Below, piece by piece: positions 8,978 to 20,393 of a stretch of DNA of 64,000 nt. The notes beneath the pieces are model-generated. The model did no database searches. It saw only the letters and a list, made by a program, of their open reading frames with translations, and was not told the origin of the DNA. The position numbers and the translations under genes are program-made. This stretch comes from Tolypothrix sp. PCC 7910 (GTDB lineage Bacteria > Cyanobacteriota > Cyanobacteriia > Cyanobacteriales > Nostocaceae), in the NCBI RefSeq assembly GCF_011769525.1, contig NZ_CP050440.1:5085501-5149500 (forward strand), in the 5' to 3' direction. Positions within the stretch are counted from its first letter, which is position 1. Every line of letters starts with the position of its first letter.

Positions 8978-10178
8978 AAAATTTTGCTATGGTTAACCTT
9001 GACCAAAAACAACGTGAACGCAGCAGCAACACACAAAGGGTAACAAACCCTAGTAGCCCTACTGCTAATTTATTCCCCTCAGTTGATTGTGAGGAACCCA
9101 GATAATGGGAACCAATTATAACCGCATGAATAACAGTTAACAGCAAAGCTGGCACGCTTAATAAGTGAATTTGTCGCCAACGCTTGCCTAAAAATTTCTG
9201 CAATGAATCAAAGCTTGTTAACGCCGCTGGAGTCATCAATACTAAAGCTAAAGCACCAGCAACTATGCTCCACTGAAAATCTGGTTGTAAAAACCAAAAG
9301 GCAGCAAAATTCCATTGCAGTAAATGTTCAATCATGTGGAAAGTATGAACCACAGACAGCACAAAAGCCCCTACTCCGAAAGCACGGCGATAACGTAAGG
9401 GTGATGCCCAAATACCACTAATGGGACGAGCAATTAAGGCGACGATTAAGCAAAATAATGCGGCGTGTCCGGTGTAATCGGCCATAGTGTCGCCGGTTCG
9501 CAGCAAAGTAATTGCCCCGATCGCCAGAGTTACCCAACCGCCAAGACGAAATAACTGACTACGCTTGTCTTGACTTACCAACGACGCAGAAATCCCTGCG
9601 CCTAACATCATCGGTACGGTTCCCAAGCCAAAAGCCAGCATAGTTGCTGCACCCATCCATAAATTGCTAGTTTCGGCAGCTTTAATTTGGGCAGCATAGA
9701 GGAAACCACAAGGCATTAAACCCCAAGTCATGCCCAAAAGTGCAGGTGTCCACCATTTGGTTTGTAAGGAAAGGTTGAACATTCCTTTACTCAGATAATT
9801 ATGTAAGCCTCCCTTTAATAAAGGATGTAAAATAGGAATTTTTGGTAGTAAATCTGGTTTTATTTGCCCCAAACCAAACCAAATCAGCATCAAACCAGTG
9901 ATAATTGCCATCCAGCGACGTAAATCGCTACCAACACCAGCTATCTGTCCTCCTTGGAGTAGCACCGAACCCAACGCCCCAATCCCAGCGCCCACTAGGG
10001 TATAACTCAACATTCGCCCTAGATTAAGTAAAAGATGAAACTTTAACTGCTGTCGCCAATCAGAATTTTCTTGCTGATGAGATAAGGAGAATGCCATCGT
10101 TAAGGGGCCACACATCCCAAAACAATGCCCGAAACTGCCCAAAAAACCCAGGATTGTAATGAGTGATAAATCTAGCAT
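8952..10178 (-). CDS. TauE/SafE-type (UreH/DsbD-like) membrane protein fused to a ferric-reductase-like domain
   Basis: A 408-residue polytopic membrane protein. Residues 1-220 match the sulfite exporter TauE/SafE (UreH/DsbD_2-like) fold, with the signature FGHCFGMCGPLTMAFSLS at the N-terminus and TWGLMPCGFLYAA in the middle, i.e. paired Cys-containing motifs in helices. Residues about 225-390 form a second helical bundle with repeated His (HAALFC, VVHTFHMIEHLLQW, RQIHLLSVPALLLTVIHAVI), like ferric-reductase or YedZ haem-binding helices. The combination suggests transmembrane thiol or metal redox work, possibly for copper or iron. It is followed by the overlapping YtkA-like gene. The substrate is unknown. 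Confidence 0.8.
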   Translation of the reverse strand: MLDLSLITILGFLGSFGHCFGMCGPLTMAFSLSHQQENSDWRQQLKFHLLLNLGRMLSYTLVGAGIGALGSVLLQGGQIAGVGSDLRRWMAIITGLMLIWFGLGQIKPDLLPKIPILHPLLKGGLHNYLSKGMFNLSLQTKWWTPALLGMTWGLMPCGFLYAAQIKAAETSNLWMGAATMLAFGLGTVPMMLGAGISASLVSQDKRSQLFRLGGWVTLAIGAITLLRTGDTMADYTGHAALFCLIVALIARPISGIWASPLRYRRAFGVGAFVLSVVHTFHMIEHLLQWNFAAFWFLQPDFQWSIVAGALALVLMTPAALTSFDSLQKFLGKRWRQIHLLSVPALLLTVIHAVIIGSHYLGSSQSTEGNKLAVGLLGFVTLCVLLLRSRCFWSRLTIAKFYVPPTKPR

Positions 10179-10227
10179 TGGGGATTGGGGACTGGGTAAT
10201 GGGTAAGAGGAATAAGTAATCTTGTAC

Positions 10228-10247
10228 AGACGCGATTAATCGCGTCT
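10228..10247. repeat. 20-bp perfect palindrome, dispersed GACGCGAT..ATCGCGTC type
   Basis: AGACGCGATTAATCGCGTCT is a perfect palindrome between the TauE-fusion gene and the M28 peptidase gene. A related but imperfect version (GACGCGATAAATCGTGTC) occurs near 52662-52679. Common small repeat in Nostoc-type intergenic DNA; it could also serve as an operator, but nothing here shows that. Confidence 0.6.
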
Positions 10248-10374
10248 CTCCAACTCAGCACTCAGCAATATCTACTGCGGAACTTTAGGTGAAAATGTTG
10301 ACTCTGTCAAAAGACGAGCTGTCAAACTTGCTGTTTGCGCTACCTTGAAAGTCAAAGAAGCAGGGATAAACCAC

Positions 10375-11430
10375 ATGAAAAAATGGATTTGGCTTGTGAT
10401 GTTGCTGTTGGTGGTAGTTGTAATTGTCAGTAGTAAAGGTACTGCGAAAAATCAGTTATTGGATCGACCTCCATCATCGGTAATTGTTGAGCGCATCCCA
10501 GGCGAAAATCCTGCCATACAGGAGTCTTTACCAGTAGCTAGTAATTTGCAAGTGTCTGCTGACAAGCTATTGAGCCATATTCAAAATTTGAATTTTCCGC
10601 GTCACACAATTGCAGCGCGATCGCGCACTCGCACTTATATTACAACTGAACTGAGAAAATTAGGCTGGACACCTAAGTTAGAAAAATTCTCTGAGGGTGT
10701 GAATATTTTTGCTGAACGCCAAGGAACGAAAAAAGCTGCTGGCGCAATTCTAGTGGGAGCGCATTATGATACAGTTGCTTTGTCTCCTGGGGCTGATGAC
10801 AATGCTAGTGGTGTAGCTGTAATGCTGGAAGTTGCGAGAATTCTTGGTTCAAGTCCCACACCCAGAACATTACAACTCGCTTTTTTTGATGAAGAAGAAG
10901 CTGGACTTTTAGGTAGTAAGGCTTTTGTAAGTAAAGCAGAACGGTTGCAAAACCTACGCGGTGTCATTGTGATGGATATGGTGGGTTATGCTTGCTATAG
11001 TGCCGGATGTCAGCAATATCCTACAGGTTTACCAGTTACGCCACCCAGCGATAAGGGCGACTTTTTAGCCGTAATTGGGGATACAGAACATTTACCTTTA
11101 TTGAATGCCTTCCAAAACTCCCAGACAATCCCCCCAACTGCTGTCAATAAAGCAGATACCAATCTACCAGCATTGCTGAAATTGCCTATTCCTCTTAAAG
11201 GCTTGGTTGCACCAGATACCCTACGCAGCGATCATGCACCGTTTTGGTATCAAGGAATTGGTGCTGTCTTGGTAACAGATACAGCTAATCTGCGTACTCC
11301 CCATTACCATGAACCGACTGATACACCAGCTAATATTGAGCGATCGTTTTTCACAGGCGCAGCGCAAATTGTCGTGAATGCTACTAATACATTGTTAGAG
11401 AATGAGCAGAATTTAGCGACTCAACATTGA
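10375..11430 (+). CDS. M28 family zinc metallopeptidase
   Basis: About 351 residues from the ATG at 10375, chosen over 10345 because it starts right at the signal-anchor (MKKWIWLVMLLLVVVVIV). The di-zinc aminopeptidase motifs are all present: GAHYDTV (His, Asp), GADDNASG (Asp), FFDEEEAGLLGS (catalytic Glu and zinc Glu), VIVMDMVGY (Asp) and the late PHYHEPTDT (His). The active enzyme would be exported or membrane-anchored and would remove N-terminal residues from peptides. Two Cys in the insertion after MVGY (CYSAGC) may form a disulfide. It stands alone. Confidence 0.9.
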   Translation: MKKWIWLVMLLLVVVVIVSSKGTAKNQLLDRPPSSVIVERIPGENPAIQESLPVASNLQVSADKLLSHIQNLNFPRHTIAARSRTRTYITTELRKLGWTPKLEKFSEGVNIFAERQGTKKAAGAILVGAHYDTVALSPGADDNASGVAVMLEVARILGSSPTPRTLQLAFFDEEEAGLLGSKAFVSKAERLQNLRGVIVMDMVGYACYSAGCQQYPTGLPVTPPSDKGDFLAVIGDTEHLPLLNAFQNSQTIPPTAVNKADTNLPALLKLPIPLKGLVAPDTLRSDHAPFWYQGIGAVLVTDTANLRTPHYHEPTDTPANIERSFFTGAAQIVVNATNTLLENEQNLATQH

Positions 11431-11504
11431 TGGAAAAGCAGGGTTAATTTAGGTTGTAAACAAGAATTTATTACTGAATTTCTCAGGTTAAAGCCTTAAC
11501 TCTA

Positions 11505-11957
11505 TTAATTAGAAGAAATAGTATTTTTCGGTTGAGGATAGGTCAAAGTCCAGTTATTTTTGTCATTTAGCTGTTGATACAAACCTTGAATAATTAGCCG
11601 TAGTGCAGTACGAGTTCTGATATATTCTCTAATTAAATGAGTTCCAGGTTCAGCAGAAATGCCATCATAGTTTTGCCTGTAACCAAATGGCTGGGAACAT
11701 TCATTACCAAAATTTTTAACTGTTAACACAAAAAAAATGCTTTCTTTGTATTCATTTGGAACCATAAATATTCCATATACATGATGTTTACCGCGCCAAG
11801 GCTGTACAACAACTTTAGTTGCCTGTATTTGGTATTTTGGGGTTTTGGATGATAAGAAAGCTTCTGCATCGCAAACAGAATCATTAATAGGCCACCATAA
11901 AGTTATAATTATTAGTGAAATTAGGAACAGCAAAAAATAGGTAAGTTGGCGACGCAT
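11505..11957 (-). CDS. Membrane-anchored hypothetical protein
   Basis: A 150-residue protein with one N-terminal transmembrane or signal segment (YFLLFLISLIIITLWW) and a small extracytoplasmic domain with two cysteines (SVCDAEAF and GNECSQPFG) that could pair. No domain recognised. It is convergent with the M28 peptidase gene, with 74 bp between stops. Confidence 0.6.
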   Translation of the reverse strand: MRRQLTYFLLFLISLIIITLWWPINDSVCDAEAFLSSKTPKYQIQATKVVVQPWRGKHHVYGIFMVPNEYKESIFFVLTVKNFGNECSQPFGYRQNYDGISAEPGTHLIREYIRTRTALRLIIQGLYQQLNDKNNWTLTYPQPKNTISSN

Positions 11958-12851
11958 AAATTCAACAGTGATTGTTGATGCAATTGCTGCTATCTGATGA
12001 GAAATGTTAAGGCAGCTATAGTAGTGAGACGGTTTTTATTAACAGGAGCACCATCTTCCACTACATTTATTTAAAGCATCTGGATATTATTAATTATATT
12101 AATAAAAAATAGTAATTCTGTGGCAACAAATACTGATTGGCTTGCCGATAATTGTCTGGCTCTACTAAATTTAAAAAAATATAACAGATGGTTATTGCCA
12201 CAGCGATGTTGTAAACTGTGAATAATTTATCTGTGACAAACATTATTGAAATTGGTATTATTAATTCACTTGCCAATGTCAATAATTTTATGATGAATAT
12301 AAAATTTTAGAGCATTTAAGCGCTGGAAGAAAGTTTATAGTGGGCAATTGTGATCATCGAGTTTTCAAAGGGAAATTTGGTATTGTTCACCCTAAACAAA
12401 TTCTTTTGTTACAGTGATAAATTTATCAATAAACCTTAATTTATATGCAATTAGTAAATATGTCTCACTAATTGAGCTTGAGTGCAAACTATCTATAGGA
12501 TTATTTTCTGAGTTATAAAAAATGAGAAAAAAGTTACACTTTGGCTTTTAATTATGTATATTTTTCAGCACTCAATTACGACGTGGATATGCTGAGTTTT
12601 TAACTTTTTTATCTATAAATAATACAGTCAATCTAACCCTAGAGGGATTCTTTAATAGAAATTTCCTTCTAAACTGCCAATTTATATATTAAATAAAATT
12701 ATTTTTTATATTAAATTATACATTAAATATAAATTACTAAACTAATTAAAATGTATTGACAAACAGTTACATTATATACTGCTAATTATATGCATATATA
12801 TTGTTCAAAAATCAGTATTTAATGATATATAGTAAAATAGAGGAATTACCT
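11958..12851. other. Long AT-rich intergenic region upstream of hpd
   Basis: Nearly 900 bp, very AT-rich, without a convincing gene. A 62-codon hydrophobic frame on the minus strand (12094-12282) has no ribosome site and is not called. 12229-12258 closely matches 62021-62050 (3 differences in 30 bases by my alignment), the edge of the sequence that interrupts a GNAT gene. The hpd promoter is presumably in the last 300 bp. Confidence 0.5.
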
Positions 12852-13991
12852 ATGCAAATGAGAGAAAATAAAATAGTTCCTTTGCAGGAAGATAAGTCCA
12901 TAAAATTAAAAAAAATTGACTATGTAGAATTTTATGTAAGTAATGCTCAGCAAGCAGCCTACTTTTATTGCAAATGTTTTGGCTTCAAAGCGATCGCCTA
13001 TGCGGGACTGGAAACTGGTGTGCGCGATCGCAGCTCGTTTGTTGTCGAACAGTCTAATATCCGCTTTGTATTTACCTCGGCGCTAACACCAGAGGGGCCA
13101 GTAGCCGAATATGTGAGGTTACATGGTGACGGAGTGTATAATGTTGCCTTACAAGTTGACGATGTTCGTGCTTGCTTTGCAATTGCGATCGCACGTGGCG
13201 CACAACCAATATTGGAACCGACTATTTTTCAAGAACAAGATGGATATATCGTTAAAGCAACAATCAAAAGCTATAGCGGTGATCTAGTTCATTCATTTAT
13301 TGAGCGTCATAAATATACCAATTTTGCACCGCAATATCAGCCGATTAAAAATATATCAAGCAGCAATTCTGCTGGTTTAGTTGATATTGACCACATTGTG
13401 ATTAATGTCGAATTAGGCAAAATGGATTTGTGGGCAGACTTTTATAGCAAAATATTAGACTTGCAAGAGAGCCAATCATTTACTAGTGATGATATCTCAA
13501 CTAAATATTCATCCTTGATGTCCAAAGTTTTGCAAAATAATACTGGTCAAATTAGATTTCCCATTAATGAACCAGCAACAGGCTATCGCAAATCGCAAAT
13601 TCAAGAATATTTAGATTTTCATTATGGCCCTGGCGTGCAACATATTGCACTCAGAACTAATAATATTGTCAAATTAGTGGAAGAATTGCGTAGTAATGGC
13701 TTGGAATTTTTAGAGACTCCAGATATTTATTACGAGAATTTGCAACAACGTATTGGTCAAATCGATGAAGATATACATACGTTGCGAGAATTGAAAATAT
13801 TACTTGACCGGGATGAGAAAGGATATCTGCTGCAAATATTTACCAAGCCATTAGTGACTAGACCAACCTTTTTTATTGAAATTATTCAACGCAAAGGCGC
13901 ACAAGGATTAGGTAACGGTAATTTTAAAGCATTATTTGAAGCAATTGAGCGAGAGCAAGCGGCTCGGGGAAATTTATCACCTTTTAGCTAA
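12852..13991 (+). CDS. hpd: 4-hydroxyphenylpyruvate dioxygenase
   Basis: About 379 residues from the ATG at 12852, chosen because GAGGA lies 8-9 nt upstream; earlier in-frame starts lack this. It has two VOC modules: the N-terminal one begins KKIDYVEFYVSNAQQAAYFY, and the C-terminal one carries the iron ligands His in VDIDHIVINV, His in GPGVQHIALRTNN and Glu in FFIEIIQRKG. The late stretch GNGNFKALFEAIEREQAARG is the family's closing signature. The enzyme turns 4-hydroxyphenylpyruvate into homogentisate, in cyanobacteria mainly the first committed step to tocopherol, and in tyrosine breakdown. No other tocopherol gene is adjacent. Confidence 0.93.
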   Translation: MQMRENKIVPLQEDKSIKLKKIDYVEFYVSNAQQAAYFYCKCFGFKAIAYAGLETGVRDRSSFVVEQSNIRFVFTSALTPEGPVAEYVRLHGDGVYNVALQVDDVRACFAIAIARGAQPILEPTIFQEQDGYIVKATIKSYSGDLVHSFIERHKYTNFAPQYQPIKNISSSNSAGLVDIDHIVINVELGKMDLWADFYSKILDLQESQSFTSDDISTKYSSLMSKVLQNNTGQIRFPINEPATGYRKSQIQEYLDFHYGPGVQHIALRTNNIVKLVEELRSNGLEFLETPDIYYENLQQRIGQIDEDIHTLRELKILLDRDEKGYLLQIFTKPLVTRPTFFIEIIQRKGAQGLGNGNFKALFEAIEREQAARGNLSPFS

Positions 13992-14118
13992 GAAAAGAAA
14001 TTTTAACATCTCATTACCCAATGCAAAAACTGGCTTTTGCTACTTGTAATAAGTGCCAACTTATCATATCTATGTAAATTCTCTATGCTAAACTTCAGCT
14101 GCTAAGATTTTTTACAGC

Positions 14119-15837
14119 ATGGGTAGTAAGATCCACGAATATCAGCTATATTCCCCTAAGCATGGTAAAAAAAAGATGTTCATGGGAAGAATCTGGGGAA
14201 ATCTACAAACCTTTACAGGTTGGTTTTGTGCAATTGCGATCGCACAAATTTTAGGGACAACTACCTCTGCAAAAGCTGCTGAAACAGTAGTAGTGAGATT
14301 TGGCCCCTTTGCAGAATCCTTCGCTGTAGCCGATCTGCAAAAAGCTGCTGAAACTGGAGAATTTCCCAGAGATATAGCACTTTTCACCAATAAGTTACCT
14401 GAGGAACAACGCCTTTCCCTATTAGGGGCCTTGAGAATGAAAATACCCCTAAATGTTGTCACCATTAGTCGCTTATTGAATACGCAAATTGGGACAGCAA
14501 TTCTCAACGACCTAGCCACGGCTGTAGTTAGAAAAGATCAGGCTGGGGTACAAGCATTAAGAGCCGGATTTGTTTTAGGCTCTACTTCACCCGAAGGGCT
14601 GTCTATACTATCTTTTATTAAATCTTATCCGAGTCAACGCTTAGAAATAAATTTACCGCAATCATTTAGAGTTGCCAGCAATTTAAACTCAGGTTTTTGG
14701 CTGACGCAACAATTCATGCTGGCGATCGCACCGCAACTGAACCCGATTACATCGCAAATATCCTTTACTTTTGATCCCAGCGCACCAGGGGTAAATCAAT
14801 ACGAAGTTCTAGGGTTGCAATTGAATGACCAAAAACGCAATCGCAAAATTCCTGTAGATGTTTATTGGTCAAATGCATCAACAACAGAAAAACCTGTAAT
14901 TGTTTTTAGTCATGGCTTCGGATCGGTGCGTACAGATATGCGCTACCTTGCCCAACATTTAGCATCTCACGGCTATATAGTAGCGGCCTTAGAACATCCA
15001 GGTAGTAATGAGACAAATACCAACTTAGCTATCAAAAACAATACTAAGTTGATACAACCGCAAGAATTTTTAGATCGTCCCAAAGATATTAGTTTTGTCC
15101 TGGATGAATTAGAGAAACTCAACCAAACAGCTAGTAGCCCATTACAAGGAAAAGTCGCCAGCAATAACGCAATGGTAATTGGCTATTCCTTCGGTGGTGG
15201 GACAGCCTTAGCCATTGCGGGAGCAGAATTAGAATTAGAAGAACTCAAACAACGTTGTAAAAAGAATGTAACTGGATTTAGTTTTGGTGAAACCCTGCAA
15301 TGCGTTGCTCAAGAATTACCAGCTAATAAATATCAACTAAGAGATCCAAGGATTAAAAGAGCGATCGCTCTCAGTCCTACCAGTTCTTTAATGTTTGGTA
15401 AAAACGGTCTGAGACAGGTGCAAGTACCCACCCTAGTATGGGCAGCTTCCGCAGATAAAACACTTCCCGCTTTACCCGAACAAGTTATAGGATTTACTAA
15501 AATCCCATCCCCTAAATGGCTGGTGGGTGTACTTGGGGGTACTCATTTAAGTGTTAAAGACCCCAGTACCACAATGGATCAAGCGCAAAAGCCAAATACA
15601 GCCTTGTTTGGTGGTGAAGTTGTGGGTGAGCAAGCAGCTGATATTCGTAAATATTTGCAAGCTATAGCTTTAGCCTTTGCAGCTCAGATGACTCCTGAAG
15701 CAGAACAGTATGAGGTGTTTCTGACACCAGATTATGCTCAGTTTGCTTCAACTCAAGCATTTCCAATTCGCTTAGTTACCAGGATTCCAACACAAGCAAT
15801 GCTAGTAGTTAGGCAATATATCAAGACTGAGGAGTAG
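14119..15837 (+). CDS. Secreted alpha/beta hydrolase with DUF1400 domain
   Basis: A 572-residue protein. A basic start and hydrophobic core (FCAIAIAQILGTTTSAKAAE) form a signal peptide. Residues about 55-180 are the cyanobacterial DUF1400 domain (VVVRFGPFAESFAVADLQKA). An alpha/beta hydrolase of the PAF-acetylhydrolase/dienelactone type follows, with IVFSHGFGSVRTDMRYLAQ (oxyanion region), nucleophile elbow GYSFGGG and a late GGTHLS histidine. It is predicted to be an exported esterase or lipase; the natural substrate is unknown. A later ATG at 14176 is possible; neither start has a clear Shine-Dalgarno sequence. A G-rich repeat array follows the stop. Confidence 0.85.
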   Translation: MGSKIHEYQLYSPKHGKKKMFMGRIWGNLQTFTGWFCAIAIAQILGTTTSAKAAETVVVRFGPFAESFAVADLQKAAETGEFPRDIALFTNKLPEEQRLSLLGALRMKIPLNVVTISRLLNTQIGTAILNDLATAVVRKDQAGVQALRAGFVLGSTSPEGLSILSFIKSYPSQRLEINLPQSFRVASNLNSGFWLTQQFMLAIAPQLNPITSQISFTFDPSAPGVNQYEVLGLQLNDQKRNRKIPVDVYWSNASTTEKPVIVFSHGFGSVRTDMRYLAQHLASHGYIVAALEHPGSNETNTNLAIKNNTKLIQPQEFLDRPKDISFVLDELEKLNQTASSPLQGKVASNNAMVIGYSFGGGTALAIAGAELELEELKQRCKKNVTGFSFGETLQCVAQELPANKYQLRDPRIKRAIALSPTSSLMFGKNGLRQVQVPTLVWAASADKTLPALPEQVIGFTKIPSPKWLVGVLGGTHLSVKDPSTTMDQAQKPNTALFGGEVVGEQAADIRKYLQAIALAFAAQMTPEAEQYEVFLTPDYAQFASTQAFPIRLVTRIPTQAMLVVRQYIKTEE

Positions 15838-15970
15838 GGATTGGGGATTGGGGACTGGGGACTGGGAAAAGGCAGGGGGCAGGGAGACAAGGAGCAAATT
15901 CCCATTACTCATTACTCATTATCCATCCCCAATGCCCAATGCCCAATGCCCCATCCCCAATGCCCTACCT
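15838..15970. repeat. Heptanucleotide tandem repeats (GGGGATT/GGGGACT, CCCAATG)
   Basis: Three or more GGGGAYT units follow directly on the stop codon of the preceding hydrolase gene, then CATTACT units and repeated CCCAATG units. Same class as the spacers at 8184 and 41520. Non-coding. Confidence 0.75.
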
Positions 15971-16054
15971 ATTGAATACACAAAATTACAAAGCGAGTAG
16001 CTATACTAGCAACACGTGCCTAGATAGGCTTGATCATGAAATTCTATTCGCTAA

Positions 16055-18109
<2,055 letters not shown>

Positions 18110-18184
18110 TTATATTGCCTTAAAACAGAAAAACATCTTGCATAATAGAAGGAATCTATTCACTATCAAACCGAGAGTTTGGGC

Positions 18185-19255
18185 ATGACAAATCATAGAT
18201 TCCCACAGCTAAAAAGGCTGATTTTCATGATGCTTGTATTACTTGGCATCACCATCAGCTTGCTGTTATCCCATCAGCAGCAATTAGATGCCCGTAACTC
18301 TATGAATTTAGCTCAGAAAGGAGCGACAACTACAACGCCGGTACTACTGGGAATTTACACCCGTAACTATTTAGGAAATCAGGATGCGATTGATAGGGAA
18401 CTAAATAAAATTAACGACTGGACAGGAAAACGCCACGCCTTGGCAGGAATTTTCATGGATATTGAAGATTCCCATCCGGAGTACAACATTCCCATGATTT
18501 TAGAAAGTTTACGTCGGAATGGATACACTGGGTTTATTAATCTGCAATCCCAACGAACTGCTAAGGAAATCGCCCAAGGTAATTTTGATGCAGCTGTACA
18601 AAGATTTGCTAGTGCCTATGAGAAATGGTCAAGCCAAGGTGAAGGTAGAATGGCATTCATCGCACCATTTCCAGAGATGAATATTCCGGGAGAAAAATAT
18701 CACAGTGATGCCGCTAATTTTCATCTGATATACGGCAGAATTCAAGACATATTTCGTGGTGCAGGTGTAGACAAAAATGCAGTCCGTTGGGTATTTTCTC
18801 CTAATGGTTGGACTGGAAATAGTACAAATACATTTACCAGTTATTATCCTGGTGATGACAAAGTTGATGTAGTTGCATTTAGTGCTTATAACTGGGGTTA
18901 CTGTCGCAACGCCAGTTGGAAAAATTGGCAAATAGCAGAAGAAGTTTTTGCACCATATATTCAACAAATGCAAGCAATGGCTCCAAATAAGCCAATTTTT
19001 ATTGCACAGACAGCGACAACCAGCACCAAACAAAATGGTCAAGAAGATGATGCTAAAGATGAATGGTTGCGTGATGCATATAACTATCTAGGGAATCATG
19101 GTGTCTCCGCAGTTATCTACTTCAATATTGATAAAGAATGCGATTGGGCATTCTATTCGGGCAGCAATCAACGCTATTCCTCTGGTTACAAAGATGGTGT
19201 ACAAAATTCTGCATTTGGCTATCTGGAACCAGCAGAAATAGCCCAAAAATTTTAA
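18185..19255 (+). CDS. Secreted GH26-like (mannanase-like) protein
   Basis: About 356 residues from the ATG at 18185; a TTG two codons earlier is less likely. An N-terminal signal or anchor helix (LIFMMLVLLGITISLLLS) is followed by a TIM-barrel domain resembling glycoside hydrolase family 26: LLGIYTRNYLG start, IAPFPEMNIPG with the probable acid/base Glu, RWVFSPNGWTG, and VVAFSAYNWGY. At the place where the nucleophile Glu of strand 7 would be expected the protein reads PIFIAQTATT, with Gln at about residue 275. If the alignment is right it may bind rather than cleave beta-mannan-like glycans. Confidence 0.75.
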   Translation: MTNHRFPQLKRLIFMMLVLLGITISLLLSHQQQLDARNSMNLAQKGATTTTPVLLGIYTRNYLGNQDAIDRELNKINDWTGKRHALAGIFMDIEDSHPEYNIPMILESLRRNGYTGFINLQSQRTAKEIAQGNFDAAVQRFASAYEKWSSQGEGRMAFIAPFPEMNIPGEKYHSDAANFHLIYGRIQDIFRGAGVDKNAVRWVFSPNGWTGNSTNTFTSYYPGDDKVDVVAFSAYNWGYCRNASWKNWQIAEEVFAPYIQQMQAMAPNKPIFIAQTATTSTKQNGQEDDAKDEWLRDAYNYLGNHGVSAVIYFNIDKECDWAFYSGSNQRYSSGYKDGVQNSAFGYLEPAEIAQKF

Positions 19256-19719
19256 ATTTGATTTCATTTGCCCTTTTATAAAAGTTTAAGCGATAAATAA
19301 TCCAATTTATACCAATTCTCCAAAATTTAGCAACAGATGCAAACTCGGTAATCCTTGTTATATCTGGCTTTCTTAATTTTGAATTTTGCGGAAAGTCTGA
19401 GCGGAGGTTTCCTCCGCTCATAACTTTCCAAGAGAGAATTTTGAATTTTGAATTGGTATTACTTGGATAATATTTTTATTTATCCCCTTTTCTCCCTGGA
19501 ACTCCTGCCATAGTGATGGAATATTTTCTAGTTCAAAGTCTCTGCGCCGTTCAGCCTTAATCCCACCAATACTGAATTCAAAACCTGTGAAAGTCTCTCA
19601 GCGCAATAGTTAGCTGATTTTTGTGAGGTGAAAGTTCAGTTTAAGATACCTTATATTTGTGGTGTATTTCAACTCAGGTTTTTTACCTTTACAACCTATA
19701 CCTGATGACATAAAGTCCT
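19256..19719. other. Intergenic region containing a hairpin repeat
   Basis: No gene visible. 19390-19429 forms a long imperfect hairpin (GGAAAGT..GAGCGGAGG-TTT-CCTCCGCTC..ACTTTCC). It is flanked on both sides by the 14-mer AATTTTGAATTTTG (19375-19388 and 19437-19450), so it looks like a small mobile hairpin within a TTTTGAA heptamer tract. Confidence 0.6.
19390..19429. repeat. Hairpin element with flanking 14-bp direct repeats
   Basis: Stem arms GGAAAGT/ACTTTCC and GAGCGGAGG/CCTCCGCTC around a TTT loop. Identical 14-mers flank it. There is no T-run directly after the stem, so a terminator role is doubtful. Confidence 0.65.
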
Positions 19720-20343
19720 ATGCCTGCAAATCGGTGCCCTAACCCAAATTGCGAATATTTTAACCGCGCCTTGCCTAACAATGCTAAGGTTTGTCCTTGG
19801 TGTTCTACTCCTTTGGCTAATTTAATTACCCCGACACCAAGTAGACCTACTACACCACAACCACCGCCGCCACCTCCACCTCCACCCATACAACCCGTAG
19901 TCAATCCACCCAACTATCAACCCCCTATTAATTATCCCAACGATTATCAACAACGGGTTAATCCCCATACTCCACCAGTACAACCTGTTTATACACCACC
20001 GCCAACAAGATTACCCATTATCAAGCTGATCCATACCACAGGTAGAGAGTTTCAATGGTCTGGGGAAGTAGGCTTTATTGGTCGCCGCAGCCAAAGTATG
20101 ACAATTCCACCAGAAATTGACTTAACTGGTCTGCCTCACGAAGGTATAATCTCTCGTCGTCATGCACGAGTATATTGGGAATGGTCGCAAAATACTTACA
20201 TGATTGTTGATATGAGTACAAATGGTATTTATTTAAATAACAAGCTCTTGAACCCTGGAATGCAATATAGCTTACGTAATGAAGATTCATTGCAGTTTGG
20301 TCAGGATAATCTCGTCCGATTTAGCGTTTATATTATGTTTTAA
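19720..20343 (+). CDS. Zinc-ribbon and FHA domain protein
   Basis: A 207-residue protein. Residues 1-35 hold a double-Cys zinc ribbon (CPNPNCEYF and VCPWCSTPL). A Pro-rich linker of about 60 residues (eight-proline run, PPVQPVYTPPP) follows, then a C-terminal FHA domain with GEVGFIGRRSQS, ISRRHARVYWEW and STNGIYLNNKLL, the phosphothreonine-binding Arg/Ser/His/Asn set. FHA proteins read Ser/Thr kinase output; no kinase gene is adjacent, so the partner is elsewhere. Cyanobacterial zinc-ribbon/FHA proteins of this shape are common. Confidence 0.88.
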   Translation: MPANRCPNPNCEYFNRALPNNAKVCPWCSTPLANLITPTPSRPTTPQPPPPPPPPPIQPVVNPPNYQPPINYPNDYQQRVNPHTPPVQPVYTPPPTRLPIIKLIHTTGREFQWSGEVGFIGRRSQSMTIPPEIDLTGLPHEGIISRRHARVYWEWSQNTYMIVDMSTNGIYLNNKLLNPGMQYSLRNEDSLQFGQDNLVRFSVYIMF

Positions 20344-20393
20344 AAATGGGCGCTGGGTAAGACCAATAACAAACAGCCAACGCTAAATTTCTA

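Noticed and set aside
12094..12282. 62-codon hydrophobic frame on the minus strand
   Set aside because: No ribosome site, AT-driven composition, and it overlaps the 30-mer shared with 62021-62050; not credible as a gene.
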